The notes beneath the pieces are model-generated. The model made no database searches, was not told where the DNA came from, and saw only the letters and a list, made by a program, of their open reading frames with translations. From assembly GCF_024323335.1 (NCBI RefSeq), contig NC_066579.1, positions 134,330,854 through 134,394,853 of the forward strand: DNA of 64,000 nucleotides, written 5' to 3'. Made by a program: the position numbers and the translations under genes. Each line of letters opens with the position of its first letter. The stretch's first letter is position 1. Positions 1 through 10,546 of this stretch are shown here, one piece after another. This DNA comes from Lathyrus oleraceus (Eukaryota > Streptophyta > Magnoliopsida > Fabales > Fabaceae).

Positions 1-2221
1 GTGCAATCCCATGTCAAACCAAGAAGACCCTCTGCTAGGAGGAAGCCTGTGCGTTCAGCCGGTAATCAGCATCAGGTGGCTCACATAACACCTGTATTCA
101 GAGACAACAATCAGCAATATCAGCACAATAATCAGCAACCAACACAGTAGTATCAGCAACAGCATCGCCCTCAGCAACAGGCTTACCATCCTCGTAACAG
201 CAGTAATCCAGCTAGTACGAGTTATGAAAGGAAGATCACTTTTGATCTGATTCCTGTATCATATGCAGAGTTGTATCCCTCTTTGATAGAGCGGAAATTG
301 ATTACTCCCAAGGATCCTCCGGCTGTACCTGTTAACCCTTAGTGGTGGTACAAGCCCGATCAACATTGTGTTTATCATTTGGGTGCTCCCGGCCATAATG
401 TGGAAAACTGCTTTCCGCTGAAGACTAAGGTTCAAGACCTTATGAGGTGCGGAATTCTGAGCTTTGAGGACTCAGGCCCCAATGTTAAGAAGAACCCATT
501 GCCCGAGCATGGGAAGTCAGTTAACATGGTCCAGGGTTGCCCTGGCAAATACAAGGTCAAATATGTTAGCCATATTCGACAATTGCTTGTTGAGTTGCAC
601 CGCCTGCTGTGTCAGTACAGTCATTTGGAGCATGATCATGATAAGTGCCGAATTTGTTCCGTTAACAGATTGGGATGTCGCCAAGTGCGTAAAGAGTTGC
701 AAGAATTGCTGGATGATGGGACTATCGAGATTCTTCAGAACAGGAATGTTGACGAAGATGAGCCAGAGGTGAATGTGATTTCTCCGGGGTTTAGGATCCC
801 TAAGCCTGTTGTCATTCGTTATGATGGTAGCAAGCAGAAGGTTTCTCCTGCCCTGATTATCAAGCCTGCTGGCCCTGTGCCTTATTCATCCGACAAAGCG
901 ATTCCATTCCGCTATAATGCTGTTGCTGTTGAAGATGGGAAAGAAGTGCCCTTGCCTTCTTCCTCCGTTGTGAACATAGCTGATGTCAGTGGGTTGACCC
1001 GTAGTGGTCGCGTGTTTTCTGCACCTCCGGAGCCTCAGGCTAGAGCTGATTGTGTTGAGCGTCCGGTTGGGAATGCTGTGAATCCTCCGAACCCGGCACC
1101 TGTTGCTAAACCCTCCTCTGTACAAAAGACTCCTACTTCTTCTGTTGGCCCTAGTGGCATTGTGAATGAAGATTGTGATGAGATGCTGAGGCTCATCAAG
1201 AAGAGTGAGTACAACGTTGTAGACCAGCTTCTACAAACGTCGTCCAAGATCTCCGTGTTATCATTGCTTCTGAATTCAGAACCCCATAGGGAGGCTCTGC
1301 AGAAAGTGTTGGACTTAGCTTATGTTGATCATGACGTCACTATTGAACAGTTTGACAGCATTGTTGCAAACATTACTGCTTGCAACACTTTGAGTTTCTG
1401 TGACGCTGATCTCCCTGAGGAGGGAAGAGACCACAACATGGCTTTACATATATCCATGAATTGCAAGAGCGACGCCATGTCCAACGTGCTGGTGGACACT
1501 GGGTCATCCTTGAATGTATTACCGAAATCCACTCTCTCTAGATTGTCATTTCAAGAGCTTCCCATGAGGCAGAGTGGAGTTATTGTGAAAGCTTTCTATG
1601 GGTCGCGTAAGACCGTGATTGGGGAAGTTGACCTCCCAATCAAGATTGGACCAAGTGATTTCCAAGTTACCTTTCAGGTTATGGATATCCACCCATCATA
1701 CAATTTTCTCCTTGGTAGACCATGGATTCACGAGGCTGGCGCCGTGACATCCACCCTACACCAGAAGCTAAAATTCGTTAAGAACAAGAAACTGGTTGTG
1801 GTAGGGGGAGAAAAGGCTCTCCTGGTTAGCCAATTGTCTTCTTTCTCATACATTGATGCTGAGGATGAGGTTGGAACTCCTTCCAAGCTTTATCTTTTGC
1901 TGAGCCGATTGAGAAGAAAACTCCTTCATTTGCTTCCTATAGAGATGCGAAACTGGCCATTGAATGTGGTGCAGTTGCTGGTCTAGGAAAGATGATCGAG
2001 CTTGAAGATAACAAGTCCCGGGCTGGCATTGGCTATTCTTCTGGGGTCTTCAACAAAGAAGGGTTGTTCAAGAGTGGAGGTTTCATCCATGCCGATCAAG
2101 CTGACGAAGCTGCTGCTATTCTGGAAGAGGATGCTGAGGATACTGACAACTTTGTCATCCCTGGCGGGATCTGCCACAATTGGGTCGTTGTGGATGTTCC
2201 TACGGTCATTCATAAGTCAAC
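1..2221 (+). pseudogene. gag-pro: Ogre A gag-protease (first exon), broken
   Basis: C-terminal Gag followed by an aspartic protease, in frame 1. A Q/N-rich stretch (about 60-230) leads to a variant zinc knuckle, C-x2-H-x4-GH-x4-C type, beginning at 367. The protease active-site motif LVDTGSS lies at about 1489-1509 and the conserved LLGRPW further on at about 1720. Breaks: in-frame TAG at 148-150 and 340-342, and a one-base frameshift near 1880-1900, after which the conserved reading continues in another frame from about 1890 to 2221. The gene would cleave and assemble virus-like particles in the cytoplasm, but this copy cannot make a full product. The Gag N-terminus is outside the window. 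The downstream boundary is the splice donor at 2222. Confidence 0.88.
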
Positions 2222-2487
2222 GTAATATGTTCACTTTGTTTAAAAACCCTTCTCCCATGCCAAAAGGAGAAGTGATGACATTGTTGGCATCATATATACA
2301 ATGATATTTCATTCAATAAATTCATGTTAAACATTTGTTTTTCCATTGTTTTCACTTTTTGCTTTTTTGCATGAAATTGGTGATCACAAAAAACCCTAAA
2401 AACAAGAATAAAAGCAATCTTTTCATCTGCATAATGATTTATTTGTTTAAATTCTAAAGTTTTTCATTAACCAAAATCATTATGCAG
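2222..2487 (+). other. Ogre A intron between protease and RT (266 bp, GT-AG)
   Basis: The protease-side frame stops at TAA 2223-2225, directly at a GT (2222-2223). The RT frame opens after a TTATGCAG acceptor ending at 2487. Joining 2221 to 2488 restores one frame (codon AC+G, then TTG ATT CTT). The interval is A/T-rich without coding character. Ogre B has the same arrangement on the other strand (16509-16254), with a different sequence but the same phase. Known: Ogre elements carry an intron here that is removed from part of the transcripts and so sets the Gag/Pol ratio; that regulatory role is family knowledge, not visible here. Confidence 0.88.
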
Positions 2488-4657
2488 GTTGATTCTTAAA
2501 CCCATTGAACATAATGATCCAACGCCATCTCCCAATTTTGAATTCCCTGTATTCGAGGCAGAGGAAGATGATGTTGAAGGGATTCCTGATGAGATTACCC
2601 GTCTTCTTGAGCACGAAGAGAAGATCATTCAGCCGCATCTTGAGAATCTGGAAACAGTCAACTTGGGGTCTGAAGATTGTGTTCGAACGGTGAAGATTGG
2701 GGCACTCCTTGAAGAGTCTGTGAAGAAGGGGTTGATCAGTTTGCTACGAGAATATTCCGATATCTTTGCTTGGTCGTACGAAGACATGCCGGGTCTAGAT
2801 ACAGATATTGTGCAACATTTCCTGCCTCTGAAGCCTGAGTGCGTGCCTGTGAAGCAGAAGCTCAGAAGAACTCATCCAGATATGGCAGTGAAGATCAAAG
2901 AGGAAGTTCAGAAGCAAATTGATGCGGGGTTTCTGGTGACTTCTACATATCCTCAATGGGTGGCCAATATTGTGCCTGTGCCTAAGAAAGACGGAAAAGT
3001 CCGTATGTGTGTTGATTACAGAGATTTGAATAAGGCTAGTCCTAAAGATGATTTCCCTCTACCACACATTGATATGTTGGTAGACAATACAGCCAAATTC
3101 AAAGTCTTTTCCTTTATGGACGGATTTTCCGAATATAATCAAATCAAGATGGCACCCGAGGATATGGAGAAGACAACATTCATCACACCTTGGGGAACAT
3201 TCTGTTATCGAGTGATGCCCTTCGGTTTGAAGAACGCCGGAGCCACGTATCAACGAGCTATGACTACCTTGTTTCATGATATGATGCACAAGGAGATTGA
3301 GGTCTACGTCGATGATATGATTGCTAAGTCACGAACGGAAGTGGAACATATTGAGCATTTGTTGAAGCTTTTTCAGCGTTTGAGGAAGTTCAAGCTTCGT
3401 CTGAATCCGAACAAATGTACATTTGGAGTCCGTTCTGGCAAGTTATTGGGATTTATAGTCAGCGAGAGAGGTATTGAGGTTGATCCTGCAAAGGTCAAAG
3501 CAATACAAGAGATGCCTGCGCCCAAAACTGAAAAGCAAGTCCGAGGTTTTCTTGGCCGCTTGAACTATATTTCCAGATTTATATCCCACATGACTGCCAC
3601 ATGTGCGCCGATATTCAAGCTCCTCCAGAAAGATCAGTCTCATGATTGGACCGAAGATTGCCAGAAAGCTTTCGACAGTATCAAAGAGTATTTGTCTGAA
3701 CCTCCGATCTTGTCTCCGCCTGTAGAAGGAAGACCCTTGATCATGTATCTGATTGTTCTTGAAGACTCGATGGGTTGTGTACTCGGTCAGCAAGACAAAT
3801 CAGGGAAGAAAGAATTTGCTATCTACTACCTGAGTAAGAAGTTCACTGATTGTGAGTCTCGATACTCAATGCTTGAGAAGACGTGCTGTGCTTTGGCTTG
3901 GGCAGCTAAGCGTTTACGCCAGTACATGATAAATCATACAACTTGGTTAATATCCAGAATGGATCCGATCAAGTATATCTTCGAGAAGCCTGCTTTAATC
4001 GGGAGAATTGCCCATTGGCAGATGTTGTTATCTGAGTATGATATCGAGTATCGAGCTCAGAAAGCTATCAAAGGTAGTATCTTGGCTGACCACTTGGCCC
4101 ATCAGCCGATTGAAGATCATCAGTCGATTCAGTACGACTTCCCAGACGAGGAGATTCTGTATTTGAAAATGAAAGATTGTGATGAGCCTACACTTGATGA
4201 AGGTCCGGAACCTGGTTCCAGATGGACGATGGTGTTTGATGGCGCTGTGAATTAGTATGGAAATGGTATTAGGGCAGTAATCATTACTCCTCAGGGCACA
4301 CATATTCCATTTACAGCAAGGCTAACTTTCAAATGCACGAATAATATGGCTGAGTACGAAGCCTGTATTATGGGATTAGAAGAGTGCATTGATCTAAGGA
4401 TCAAGCATCTTGATGTGTATGGTGATTCGGCCCTCGTTGTTAATCAGATCAAGGGTGAATGGGAAACGAATCAACCTGGTCTCATTCCATACAGATATTA
4501 TGCGAGGAGGATTTCAACGTTCTTTACAGAAGTTGAATTTCATCATATTCTTCGAGAGGATAATCGGATGGCAGATGCTCTTGCTACGCTTGCTTCAATG
4601 ATAGTGGTCAAATATTGGAATGAAGTTCCCAATATCACCGTGATGCGCTTGGATTGA
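2488..4657 (+). pseudogene. pol (RT-RH-aRH): Ogre A reverse transcriptase, RNase H and second (archaeal-type) RNase H
   Basis: Second exon of the pol frame. RT palm motifs: FSFMDGFS near 3110, PFGLKNAGATYQ near 3220, and the catalytic YVDD at 3305-3316. An RT-linked RNase H follows (about 3640-4110). After it comes a second RNase H with FDGA (4235), MAEYEAC (4346), VYGDSAL (4416) and ADALATL (4570) carrying its acidic residues, typical of the Tat lineage. Two nonsense codons break the frame: TAG at 4253-4255, just after FDGAVN, and TGA at 4655-4657, which could be a CGA to TGA transition. Otherwise the frame is long and clean, so the copy is not ancient. It copies element RNA to DNA in the cytoplasmic particle. 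Confidence 0.92.
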
Positions 4658-5950
4658 CCAGCTCACGTGTTTGCAGTTGAAGAAGTCAAAGATGATAAGC
4701 CTTGGTATTTTGATATCAAGAATTTCCTTCAGAACCAGATTTACCCGCCTGGGGCATCTGTGAAAGACAAGAAAACTTTGAGGAGACTAGCAGGCAGTTT
4801 CTACCTCAATGGCGAAGTGCTTTACAAGAGAAATTTTGACATGGTTCTGCTCAGATGCGTGGATAGACAAGAAGCAGACCTGTTAATGACTGAGGTCCAT
4901 GAGGGTTCATTTGGTACTCATTCCAATGGACATGCCATGGCTAGAAAGATGCTGAGAGCAAGCTACTATTGGCTGACAATGGAGTCTGACTGCTGCAAAT
5001 ATGTGAAGAAATGCTACAAGTGTCAGATTTATGCGGATAAGATTCATATTCCTCCAACACTTTTGAATGTGATTTCATCACCATGGCCTTTCTCCATGTG
5101 GGGGATTGACATGATCGGCATGATTGAACCGAAAGCGTCCAACGGACACAGGTTTATTCTCGTAGCAATTGACTACTTCACCAAATGGGTTGAAGCCGCA
5201 TCATATGCGAATGTGACCAGGCAGGTGGTCGTGAAGTTTATCAAGAATCGGCTTATTTGCCGTTATGGTGTGCCAGATAAGATCATTACTGATAATGGAT
5301 CTAATCTGAATAATAAGATGATGGAAGAGTTATGCGCTGAGTTCAAGATTGCACACCATAACTCCTCTCCTTACAGACCCAAGATGAATGGGGTTGTTGA
5401 AGCTGCTAACAAGAATATCAAAAAGATTATCCAGAAGATGACAGTCACGTACAAAGATTGGCACGAGATGTTGCCATTTGCTTTGCATGGATATCGTACG
5501 TTTGTCCGCACTTTAACAGGGGCAACCCATTTCTCTCTTGTTTACGGCATGGAGGCTGTTCTCCCAGTGGAGGTGGAGATCCCATCAATGAGAGTCTTGA
5601 TGGAAGCCAAGTTGACTGATGCTGAATGGATTCAGAGTCGTTATGACCAACTGAATTTGATTGAAGAGAAGAGATTGACTGCCATGTGTCATGGTCAGTT
5701 ATATCAGCAGAGAATGAAGAAAGCATTCGATAAGAAGGTCAAGCCTCGTGTGTTCAGAGAAGGTGACCTTGTGCTCAAGAAAGTCTTGTCTTTCGCGCCC
5801 GATTCCAGGGGAAAGTGGACTCCAAACTATGAAGGTCCATATGTTGTCAAGCGAGCCTTTTCAGGCGGTGCTTTGATGCTTATAACAATGGATGGGGAGG
5901 ATTTCACTCGTCTTGTGAATTCAGATGTAGTCAAGAAATACTTCGCCTAA
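4658..5950 (+). pseudogene. pol (INT): Ogre A integrase
   Basis: Continues the pol frame after the TGA at 4655. The HHCC zinc finger is at about 4899-5030 (VHEG...GTH, then CYKC). The catalytic core shows the three acidic residues in GIDMIG (about 5105), ITDNGS (about 5287) and GVVEAAN (about 5395). The C-terminal part contains the GPYVVKRAFSGGAL motif typical of Tat integrases. It ends at TAA 5948-5950. The 427-residue stretch has no internal stop, but without the upstream frame it would not be made as part of Pol. Integrase joins element DNA to the chromosome in the nucleus. No chromodomain is present, as expected for Tat. Confidence 0.9.
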
Positions 5951-7827
5951 AAAGAAAAAAATAGAATAGCTCGCTAAGTTGAAAACCCGAAAGTGCGGCT
6001 TAGGAAAAAATGAGCGTCTCGGTGGATAATACGAAAGGGCGATCCAGGAAAAAATTAGAGACATAAAAAAATGAATTTGCATCCCGCTAGATTGAGTACC
6101 TCACCCTGGGGCAATCTAGGCAAAAATTAGGGATTTGGCAAGTAACTGCATCCTGACAAGACTTTCTGTTTCACAACTGTCTTTTCGTCAAAGATTCACG
6201 CTCAGTCGTCGTCAACTGAAGTTTCAAATACATCGGATTCAAATTGGTATAGAAATGGTCATTATGTTCAATGTAGCCCTCTTCCAATATATATCACCGA
6301 TATCAAATTTTGTACAGATCTATGGAGTCTTGCCATTTGCAGACTACCATTCCATCAAATAAATTTGAGCTTTTATCCAATTATTTGCACTCTTATTTGT
6401 TTCAATTCAACAAATGTTTTGCATGTTTTAATTGATAAAATGTCATTGTTTTAAACAAACAAATTTTTCAAAATTGTTTTTAAACAAAGTGAATATTCAC
6501 AATGATGAAAGGATACTTAAGAATTTCTCAGTGCTCTCCCAAGGGTGGCATGATTTCCAACAAGGTAAGACTTTTGTTCATATTCCTGGCATGGCTGTAT
6601 CCTCTTTCTCCAGATCGCTGTTGGGGTTTCTCCCCAAGCAGAGCTTCTGTTGAGATTTTCTCCCCCAAGCAGGGTGTTTGGTGGGATTTCTCCCGAACGG
6701 ATTTTTGTTGAGCAGAGCCTTTATTATGACTCCTCCTCATTCATAGTACTTGTTGAAGACTTCAACTTTCCTCTCCAGCATTATTCTCTGCCCAGCATGG
6801 GTGCTTTTCGTTGGAAGATTCGGTAGTTGGTGGGTTGATATCCCAGTACTTCGTCATCTCCTCGGATAGATTCCCAGTAGAGTTGTTGGTATGATGAACT
6901 TCATCTATGCTATCTATCCCCATCAGAGATCTGATTTCTCCCTGGCATCTTTGATCCATGGCGTGAGTTGCTGTTGTGGCGTTTCTACCTGTGCATTGAA
7001 CTCTTTTCTCCGGTTGTGACTGATGATTCCTCCGGAAACCTCTTGAGGCCTTCCTCCCTGCAGAGATTTGGTGATTTCCTCATATCTCTGATCCCAGTAG
7101 AGTTGCTTGTGTGGCAGAATCTACTTGTGTGATCTTCTCTCTGTCAGTGGTTTTCCCCCAGTGGAGTTGTTTGGAGTTGCTTTTGTGGCAGTTTTTGCCG
7201 GTGCAGTGAGCTCCTTTTTCCCAGATGAGACTGATGATTGATCCTCGCAGATGATCCTTGTTGTTTCCTGATCCTGTCAGAATTGGTTATTCTCCGGTGA
7301 TCCTGGCTTTCTCTCCTGTGGTGTAGTACCGGGCGTTTGATTCCTGGACCTGTTGGTGTTAGAAATGTTTGTTTTGTCAGCATTCATCAAATATAAATCA
7401 CGCATATTCATGCATACTTTCAACATTCAGATATTCATGTTGCATTTTTGCCATATATCTTTTGTTTGTTGTCTCCTGCTTTTGGTTATATAGATCTCCC
7501 CAGTAGATCTCCCCAAGCAAACGTCGGGTGTCTAATCTCTCAATATAGAGTCAGCCCCTTAAGCAGAAAGTGTCTGTCATTCCTTCTACATTTCCTCACT
7601 GAGATACATCCTCGTGGATGACGGTTGTTTCCGTTTCCTCCCAACACATATATTGGGATGGATTTTCCCTATTGAGTTCTTTCCTCATTAGGACGAGTCT
7701 TGATTCAGTTTGCCTTTTTGGTTTGATCCTGAATTGGCCTTTTTGCAACTGTCTCTTGTGCTTCCCTGTGGAATAAATGAATAGTTGCTCAGTAACCAAC
7801 AATCATTCATTTTATCCTCAGCGGAAT

Positions 7828-8440
7828 TTGTGGCTTCTACCCAGTAAATGGTAGTTGTAATTCCTATTTCTTTGTGGTTTTCTACCCAGTTACCGGTAGT
7901 TGTAAATCCTATATACCTTTTTTACCTCTTTGAGGAATCTGTGGTTGTTTACCCAGAGATTAGTATTTGTGAACCTTTTGTTCCTCAGCAAGAGTCGTTG
8001 GTTTTCTACCCAGTATTCGATAGTTGTAAATCCTATTTCCTTGCTCTCCAGCAAAGTTTGTAGTTTTCTATCCAATAACTGGTAGTTATAAACCCTATTT
8101 GTTTTTCCCCGTGCGGAGTAGTGATCCTTTCGCTCCCCACACAGAGGCTTTGGTCTTCTACCCAGTATCCGGTAGTTGTAAGTCCTAACTTTGTGGTTTT
8201 CTACCCCGTATTCGGTAGTTATAAATCCTACTTGTATCCCCTAGCAGAGGTAACCTTTGTGGTTCAGTCTGGTTGATGGCGGATTTTGTGGTTTTCTACC
8301 CAGTATTCGGTAGTTGTAAATCCTATGTTGTTGTTTTCTCCCTATGGAGTCTGTGCTTTCTTGTGGATAATTGTCGTATGCTAGCAATTTTATCCTCAGC
8401 TGAGTCTTTGGTCTTCTACCCAGTATTCGGTGGTTGTAAA
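7828..8440 (+). repeat. Degenerate short tandem repeat array in Ogre A 3' UTR
   Basis: The phrase TTCTACCCAGT-x3-CGGTAGTTGTAA-TCCTA recurs about eight times (near 7836, 7878, 8006, 8065, 8157, 8199, 8291 and 8412) at irregular spacing of roughly 40-130 bp. Copies differ by point changes and are separated by related filler with CCTCAGCGGA-like phrases. This is a decayed or variable tandem array. Confidence 0.75.
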
Positions 8441-8859
8441 TCCTAATCTCTCCCCTTTACAGAGTTAACCTTTTGTGGCTCATCCTAGTTGATGACGGTT
8501 ACTCTTGGTCATTATCAATATCCAGTATTCGATGTTGATCTTTCCCCATCCTCTTCTGGGTAATTGCTCTGAGTAAGCAATTGTATCCTCAGCGGGTCTT
8601 TTCTCCTTCTTGTGGATAATTGCCGTATGCTAGCAATTTTATCCCCAACGGGTCCTTTCACCATTTGCCAGTGATTTGTTCCCCGGATCATTGATTTGTT
8701 TATCAATGCATCCCCAGTGAGTTATCTTTCATCTACCCTTCTGTTGGTAACGTCATTTGCTCCCTTTGATTGGTCATCATTATATACCTAGTTTTGGTAT
8801 CCCGATGTCCTTTCTTTTCGGATGATTTATCCTTTATTAACCCAGTAACCGGTTGTGGA

Positions 8860-9700
8860 TAATCTTCCATGCGAGTATATTATCTACGTTCTGACGGTAA
8901 TAGATAATATATCTCATGCACTCTTCGGTCGAAGCCTGTTGTGTTTCCCACTTCGAGTAAGATTTGTGTTCCTTTTCGGAATCGAATATTCATTTCTACC
9001 CCTTTTTGAGCGTATCTCCCAGTAACCGATGATATGTTTCCTGGATGATTGCCGTATGCTTGCAATTTATCCCCAGCGAGTTATCTTTTGCCTACCCTGT
9101 TGTTGTTGGTAACGATTGTTTCTCTTTTCGGTACGTCACCTATTATATACCCAGTAGCCGGTATCCCTGGTGTTCCTTCCATGCGAGTATATTATCTACG
9201 TTCTAACGGTAATAGATAATATATCTCATGCACTCCTTGGTCAAGATCTTTTGATTGTTTCTCCAGTGGAGTAAGATTCGTATTCTTTGTAGAATCGAAT
9301 ATCCATCCTTTAACAAGTTTGCGTTTTGCTCTCTTAGGATGATGAGTGTTTTGGCAGTAAAAACCAATTCACGTTTTCGGTCGGTCACCTATTATATACC
9401 CAGTAACCGGTATCCCTGGTGTTCCTTCCATGCGAGTATGCTATCCACGTTCTGACGGTAATGGATAATATATCTCATGCGCTCTTTGATTGAAGCCTTT
9501 TGTCCTTCCCCATTTGAGTAAGATTCGTTTTCCCGTTGCGGAGTCGAATGCCCATCCTGTAAGTCGATTTGTTTTTTCAAGCCCTCCTTTCGGATGATGA
9601 GTGTTTTGGAAAAAAAACCCAATTCACGCTTTGGTTGGTCACCTATTATATACCCAGTAACCGGTATCCCTGGTGTTCCGTCCTTTCTGCTCCCTATTAT
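8860..9700 (+). repeat. Tandem repeat of about 250-310 bp, three copies
   Basis: The block CATGCGAGTATATTATCTAC, continuing to ATCTCATGCACTC, begins near 8868, 9179 and 9429. The linked block CACCTATTATATACCCAGTA, ending CCCTGGTGTTCC, occurs near 9127, 9386 and 9641. Spacing gives units of about 310 and 250 bp with clear divergence. It lies in the 3' UTR of Ogre A. Confidence 0.78.
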
Positions 9701-10533
9701 GACCTTGGTCCCCTGCGGAGTCAGATTTTCCTGAGTTGATGTACCCTTTTCAGGTCTCCCTCAGATGTTTTTGGTTGATTGATATCTCTCACCCTTATAC
9801 CGGCCTTAGATATTTCATTCTTCCTGAGCTTGTTGTTCTTTCACCTAGTAACCGATGTTCAAATCACATGTCTCTTTGAGCTTGTTACCCAGTAACCGGT
9901 AACACCTCATCCTTTTGCTTCCTCTAGAGAGTCTTTGTTAGACATTCCCCAGCGGAGTTTCTGTTGTGATTTACCCTTTTGCTGTATTGGCGTTCTCCCC
10001 AATATATGGAATTTTTCCCCGGCAGGGAGGTTCTGTGTGAATCTTTCCCCAGTCTGAATCCGGATTTTTATCCGAAGTATCCTTTGTGGATAGTTTTGCT
10101 GTATTGGCGTTTTCCCCAATACATGCATTTTTGAGTCAGCTTAAGTCTTTTCATCGGATTTGTCTTCCTTTGGAACTTTTTTTTCCAGTTTGAGTCCTTT
10201 ACTCCCCAGTAAAGTCTCTAGTCGAGTCGTGTCTTGCTCACGCAGTGTCAAGTTCTTTTTTTCCCCTAGTTCAGAGTCGTGTCCTGCTCACGCATTCTTT
10301 TATTTTTCTTAACCCCATAGAGTCTCTGTTCCTGGTGAGTGTATTACTCCGATGGATCATCTTTTCTTCTTTGTGGACTTATATTCCCCACAGAGTTTGT
10401 TTCTTTTGCATTCATACACTTGCATCATGAGGTCTCTTAGGGACCAAAATTTGTCTCATTGTTGTTATTTAAGTCCATTCTACCGTGTCGAGACGAAGAT
10501 TTTAACCTTCATTTCTCCGGCTAGAATGACCTT

Positions 10534-10546
10534 AAATAGGGGCATC
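10534..10546 (+). promoter_or_regulatory. Probable polypurine tract of Ogre A
   Basis: A purine-biased stretch (AAATAGGGGCA) ends two or three bases before the LTR start TGTAAGATCC. It would prime plus-strand DNA synthesis. It is short and interrupted by pyrimidines, hence the moderate confidence. Confidence 0.5.

Larger units (their letters stand above)
5951..10546 (+). other. Ogre A 3' untranslated region, repeat-rich, non-coding
   Basis: About 4.6 kb between integrase stop and 3' LTR with no supported gene. It is T-rich and full of short, diverged copies of phrases such as CCCAGTAACCGGTA, TTCTACCCAGTATTCGG and CCCCAGTGGAG. Two better-ordered arrays are listed separately. Known: the 3' UTR of legume Ogre elements is hypervariable and can seed satellite DNA. 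Short reading frames here read across the repeats and are not believable genes. Confidence 0.8.

Noticed and set aside
5960..10500. Recurring short phrases resembling CRISPR-like direct repeats
   Set aside because: Spacing is irregular, the intervening sequence is itself repetitive, and the position in an Ogre 3' UTR of a plant element explains it.
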